Positions 8,101 through 10,380 of a stretch of DNA of 10,380 nucleotides are shown piece by piece. This DNA is from Chromera velia (lineage: Eukaryota; Sar; Chromeraceae), in contig JAHBMJ010003508.1 of the NCBI GenBank assembly GCA_018398765.1, positions 1 through 10,380 of the forward strand. The letters run 5' to 3'. The notes beneath the pieces are model-generated. The model was not told the origin of the DNA and searched no databases. It saw only the letters and a program-made list of their open reading frames with translations. Numbering within the stretch: position 1 is the first letter of the stretch; each line of letters begins with the position of its first letter. The position numbers and the translations under genes were made by a program.

Positions 8101-9344
8101 GCACATCAGCACTCGATGAGTCGGGATCTGACCCTTCCCGCCCCCCCCCCGCGTCGTCAATCGCCTGCAGGCACTTGCCGGTAGCTTTGCCGCAGTGCCA
8201 ATCATCTTGAAAGGCCTGAATGCGCAAAAGTGTGTCTGACAACAGAGACGGAAGGTCAGGAAGGGACAGGGAGACTTTCTGCAGGCTCTTGTTGCATTGA
8301 GCCAGCTCGTGCAAAAGGTCAGAGAAGATGCACATCCACAAGTAAAACGCCCCTGTGTCCATCCTCTGGAGAGTCTGACGTGCAAGTCGCTGCACACACA
8401 TACACACACACACATACAAACACACACACACACACACATACACATACACACACTCACACTCACACACGGAGTTGAAATGTTCGAGACGAGAAAGGACGTC
8501 AAAAGAAGTGTTTGTGTTTTGACTTACAGAGACTAACACTGCCCATACCATGAAGTTGCTCACAGTCTGTCCGCACATGCACGCGCACGCAGACACACAG
8601 AGACACATGCACATGCGCACGCTCCCCACCTGGTGTTTCCTCTCCGTTTCTTCTGCCTCTCCGTCTCCGTTTCGTTGCGCACGGCGTCTCCGTCTCTGTC
8701 GCACGCTCCGAAATGCATGAAGAAACTTGATGCATCGTGCGTAGTTAACTTGGACCCTCTCGACCGCCTCAGCCCTCCAAAGCCAGCGAATGTTGGACAG
8801 TTGCAGTGGAAGGCACCGGTCAAAGCAAAGCTGAGACTGTCTCTCCCCCTCCAGGTCTGTCACTTCCACCTGCAAACAAAGAAATTTCAGACAGAGGGGG
8901 CGAGGAGAGCACATGAAAAAAAATGATATACGAAGGCATATAGTAGATGAAGCAGCATTGAGGGCCATTTTAAGGCTTCAGCAGATACGGAGAAAGATAA
9001 AAGCAGCGGCAAGCAAGGGGAAAATTCAGTAGAGCACCTGACCGACGCACCTCAAGGTATATGCAAATGTTGTCGTCTGAAGATTTTGCGAGGACATGAA
9101 GGGCCCTGATGGTGGTGTCCGCCTCCTTAGCATTTTCGTCGTCTTCTCCTGCCGAGGAGACGGACAGAGCGCAGCGGTGTGGGGCATAATGACTGCTGAC
9201 TACTTTGCCTGCCGTCTGCTCAAACTTTTTGTCAACTCCGTTCAACCTGCCCCTCATCACAGCGGCACCATCAGATCCAGACGCCCCACACTTCTTTTTG
9301 TCTACCCCTCCCCGTTGAAAGACCCTAGAAGCTACTAGATCTTC
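5147..9344 (-). CDS. hAT-type transposase (C-terminal two thirds) fused in frame to an OTU-like cysteine protease; 5'-truncated, internal TGA
   Basis: Exons in coding order: 9051-9344 (open frame, 5' limit uncertain), 8630-8869, 7564-8389, 6990-7386, 5147-6827; introns are GT-AG and phases match (0,0,1,2). Counting from 9344, hAT signatures appear in family order: GSDGAAVM (23-30, likely the second catalytic Asp), HYAPHR (52-57, where the family usually has Cys at the Tyr), IRWLWRAEAV (from 125), NKSLQ (211-215), RFP...IFHP (370-385), and a C-terminal dimerization-type segment (480-512) with ISFPQNADAEWFF followed by VKT. An acidic and Arg/Glu-rich linker spans 256-328. The last exon then encodes an OTU-like domain: GDGAC (D692, C695) and HYDRL (H963), followed by a 180-residue tail. 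A TGA at codon 939 interrupts it. The zinc-finger and first catalytic part of the transposase are not in the window, so this is probably a decaying element. Confidence 0.68.
5690..6516 (-). other. OTU-like cysteine protease domain at the C-terminus of the transposase gene
   Basis: OTU proteases remove ubiquitin-like modifiers using a Cys and His, often with an Asp just before the Cys. Here VGDGACADHAL gives the Asp at 6509-6511 and Cys at 6500-6502; an LRR-like helix region (VDVRAVRAAFMATV) follows; near the end YATPFEVAMRGLLMGETVVM resembles the helix and strand before the last loop; and HYDRL puts the His at 5696-5698. The Cys-to-His span (268 codons) is long for the family, suggesting an internal insertion of about 100 residues rich in charged residues. 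Assignment rests on motifs only; distant Cys proteases are the alternative. Confidence 0.6.
5768..5770 (-). other. Single in-frame TGA inside the OTU domain
   Basis: In the last exon the reading frame is open for 352 codons before and 206 codons after this TGA, with OTU motifs on both sides in the same frame (TVVMHTP before, ITHLLF and HYDRL after). The likeliest reading is a nonsense mutation that removes the catalytic His. Alternatives are readthrough, or a 60-base intron 5759-5818 with weak GT-AG ends that would keep the frame. Confidence 0.75.
6828..6989 (-). other. Intron joining the transposase exons to the OTU exon
   Basis: Donor TTG/GTACGC at 6988-6989 and acceptor TTCTTTGCAG ending at 6828. 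It splits a Trp codon (TG plus G), which restores the frame that runs uninterrupted into the OTU exon. This junction decides whether the transposase and protease form one protein. Confidence 0.7.
8390..8629 (-). other. Intron with a (TG)n tract at its 3' end
   Basis: Donor CAG/GTGGGG at 8628-8629 and acceptor GTGTGTGCAG ending at 8390; the flanking exons are phase 0. The usual pyrimidine tract before the acceptor is replaced by a TG-type microsatellite. The frame is also open through the intron, giving Cys/Val-rich nonsense, but hAT homology resumes only after the acceptor. Confidence 0.6.
8392..8468. repeat. (CA)n microsatellite, imperfect
   Basis: About 77 bases of CA repeats interrupted by TACA, AAACA and TCACA units on the plus strand, lying within an intron of the composite gene. 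It is a simple sequence repeat. Confidence 0.92.
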
Positions 9345-9384
9345 TCAACTAGAAGCTTATCATTAGAGTCTCTTAAGATCTTCT
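9325..9384. repeat. Short direct repeats at the 5' limit of the transposase frame
   Basis: CTAGAAGCT occurs at 9325-9333 and 9349-9357, and AGATCTTCT at 9337-9345 and 9376-9384. They coincide with the place where the transposase frame meets its first upstream stop (TGA at 9345-9347 on the minus strand). They may mark an insertion or deletion scar, or an acceptor region that is hard to define. Confidence 0.5.
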
Positions 9385-9494
9385 TACAGGGAAAGACTGA
9401 AGGACGGGATACATTGCATATTCCCGTTCTTTTCATTGTTCAGCCGTTTCATCTCATTGCATTTTATGAGCATGCTACTATTGATTGCAATTAA
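9345..9494. other. AT-rich spacer between the divergent mobile-element fragments
   Basis: I find no exon of either the transposase or the retroelement here: frames on both strands are closed by stops. Apart from the short repeats at its left side, I see nothing in it. It probably contains the junction where one element truncated or landed beside the other. Confidence 0.5.
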
Positions 9495-9521
9495 TTCAAA
9501 TTGTATGCAATTCCAACATCA

Positions 9522-10380
9522 ATGTGGCAGGCGGCTGATGACATGCTCTTGAAGAAATGTACTCGAGGGCTTGGCATTGCTGAGAATGAGTGGACCCTAC
9601 ACCAAACAGTGCAGGCATCCCTTCCATTGTCGCAAGAGGGGCTGGGCATACACAAGTATAGTCTCATGCAAAAATGTGCGCTGGTAGGATGTTATGCATC
9701 CTGCCTAGCAGACGTACTGAAGAGGCTTTTGGTACAAGGGTATGCGAACAACCCAGATGAGATGTGGAAGAAAGTTTCGAGGGAGGGATGGTCTCAGAAA
9801 GCCCAAGAAGCGTTCTACAGACTGCAGAACGATCATCAGGATGCAGTCAGTGGAGCGCCAGAGCGGTCGTTGTTGAAAGCATCATGGAGAGATTGCATAG
9901 AGGTATGGAGAGGTGAAAGGGCAAAGGGGGTGCAAGGGAGGCTCTATGATACTTTGCAGGCAGCGACGAGAAAACGACTGTTGGGAGAGCTGCCAGGCAG
10001 TAGCCGTCCTACGCTAGAGACGCCTCCAAGCTTAGATGAGAAGGGACAGATTCGCTTGAGAAGTTGCTCTGGCAATGGAGCCTCAGCATGGCTTGGAGCC
10101 ATTCCTTTTGACAGCAACCACAAGATCTTCCCACCGCTTTTTCGTACAGCCATGCGCGTACGGCTAGGCCTTCGTATCCCAGAGCTGGTACGACAACCAG
10201 TCTGCGGCTGCGGACAGAGGGGGGACTTGGAGGGTGTTCATGGAGGAAAGTGTCCAACGGGAGGAGGTCCGTGGAGAAGGCACCAAAAGGTTGGGGCAGC
10301 ATTTTTTGAGCTGTTAACGGGGGTAAGGTACTGTACGGTTGGGGGGGAGACGACGATGGGATCGTTGGGGCTCGATTTGA
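9522..10380 (+). CDS. Retroelement polyprotein fragment: post-reverse-transcriptase region with Cys/His motif, 5'-truncated, runs off the right edge
   Basis: An uninterrupted frame of 286 codons from ATG 9522 to the window end; it is open back to 9495 after a TAA at 9492-9494. It matches the pattern found after the RT core in certain non-LTR-like retroelement proteins: a DD-helix (residues 6-20), LPLSQEGLGI (35-43, family LP..GGLGI), NGASAWLGAIP (185-195), FRTAMRVRLGLRIP (207-220), then a probable zinc-binding CGCG...H...C cluster (C228, C230, H240, C244) followed by WRRH (251-254). The family continues into a possible nuclease fold, cut here by the edge. The RT catalytic motifs are absent upstream, as expected for a 5'-truncated insertion. 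The ATG may be only an internal Met of the original protein. Frame intactness suggests a fairly recent copy. Confidence 0.68.
   Translation, partial: MWQAADDMLLKKCTRGLGIAENEWTLHQTVQASLPLSQEGLGIHKYSLMQKCALVGCYASCLADVLKRLLVQGYANNPDEMWKKVSREGWSQKAQEAFYRLQNDHQDAVSGAPERSLLKASWRDCIEVWRGERAKGVQGRLYDTLQAATRKRLLGELPGSSRPTLETPPSLDEKGQIRLRSCSGNGASAWLGAIPFDSNHKIFPPLFRTAMRVRLGLRIPELVRQPVCGCGQRGDLEGVHGGKCPTGGGPWRRHQKVGAAFFELLTGVRYCTVGGETTMGSLGLDL

Noticed and set aside
8392-8468. CRISPR-like or coding repeat
   Set aside because: It is a dinucleotide microsatellite without spacers; the His/Thr-rich plus-strand translations are by-products of it.
9944-10302. Minus-strand open frames at the right end
   Set aside because: They oppose a 286-codon plus-strand frame with retroelement motifs and show no family character.

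Overview
This window looks like nuclear DNA of an intron-rich eukaryotic microbe with mixed base composition. Every gene I could build needs short GT-AG introns (about 120 to 750 bases). A cluster of TGCATGC motifs and mobile-element debris would fit an alveolate alga such as a chromerid, but that placement is an inference and is not secure.

Layout: (1) Positions 1 to 3906, minus strand, hold the 5' part of a cation/proton exchanger gene of the CPA1/SLC9 (NHE/SOS1-like) family. It starts at an ATG at 3906 and eight exons can be joined in phase to give 472 residues; the gene then runs off the left edge. The exons encode a signal-peptide-like N-terminus, a long acidic low-complexity segment and the exchanger membrane core with the DPVAVVAAL and EGESLLND motifs. 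(2) Positions 3907 to 5146 hold no gene that I can support. They contain TGCATGC motifs, a diverged direct repeat carrying a conserved hairpin, a 10-base inverted repeat, a striking pair of perfect GC-rich hairpins enclosed by an outer stem, and a very AT-rich tract. (3) Positions 5147 to 9344, minus strand, hold a composite mobile-element gene. Four upstream exons encode the middle and C-terminal parts of a hAT-type transposase, and the last large exon continues in frame into an OTU-like cysteine protease domain. The N-terminal part of the transposase is missing, and one in-frame TGA lies between the predicted OTU catalytic Cys and His. (4) Positions 9345 to 9494 are AT-rich with short repeats and look like an insertion junction. 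(5) From about 9495 to the right edge, plus strand, an open frame encodes the region that follows the reverse transcriptase in certain non-LTR-like retroelements, ending in a Cys/His motif. Its 5' part, the RT core, is absent.

The exchanger is probably a functioning host gene. The right half of the window is a cluster of mobile-element genes, probably decayed, lying head to head. The most unusual observation is the transposase-OTU protease fusion with its conserved reading frame and single internal TGA; the second is the double-hairpin structure just downstream of it.
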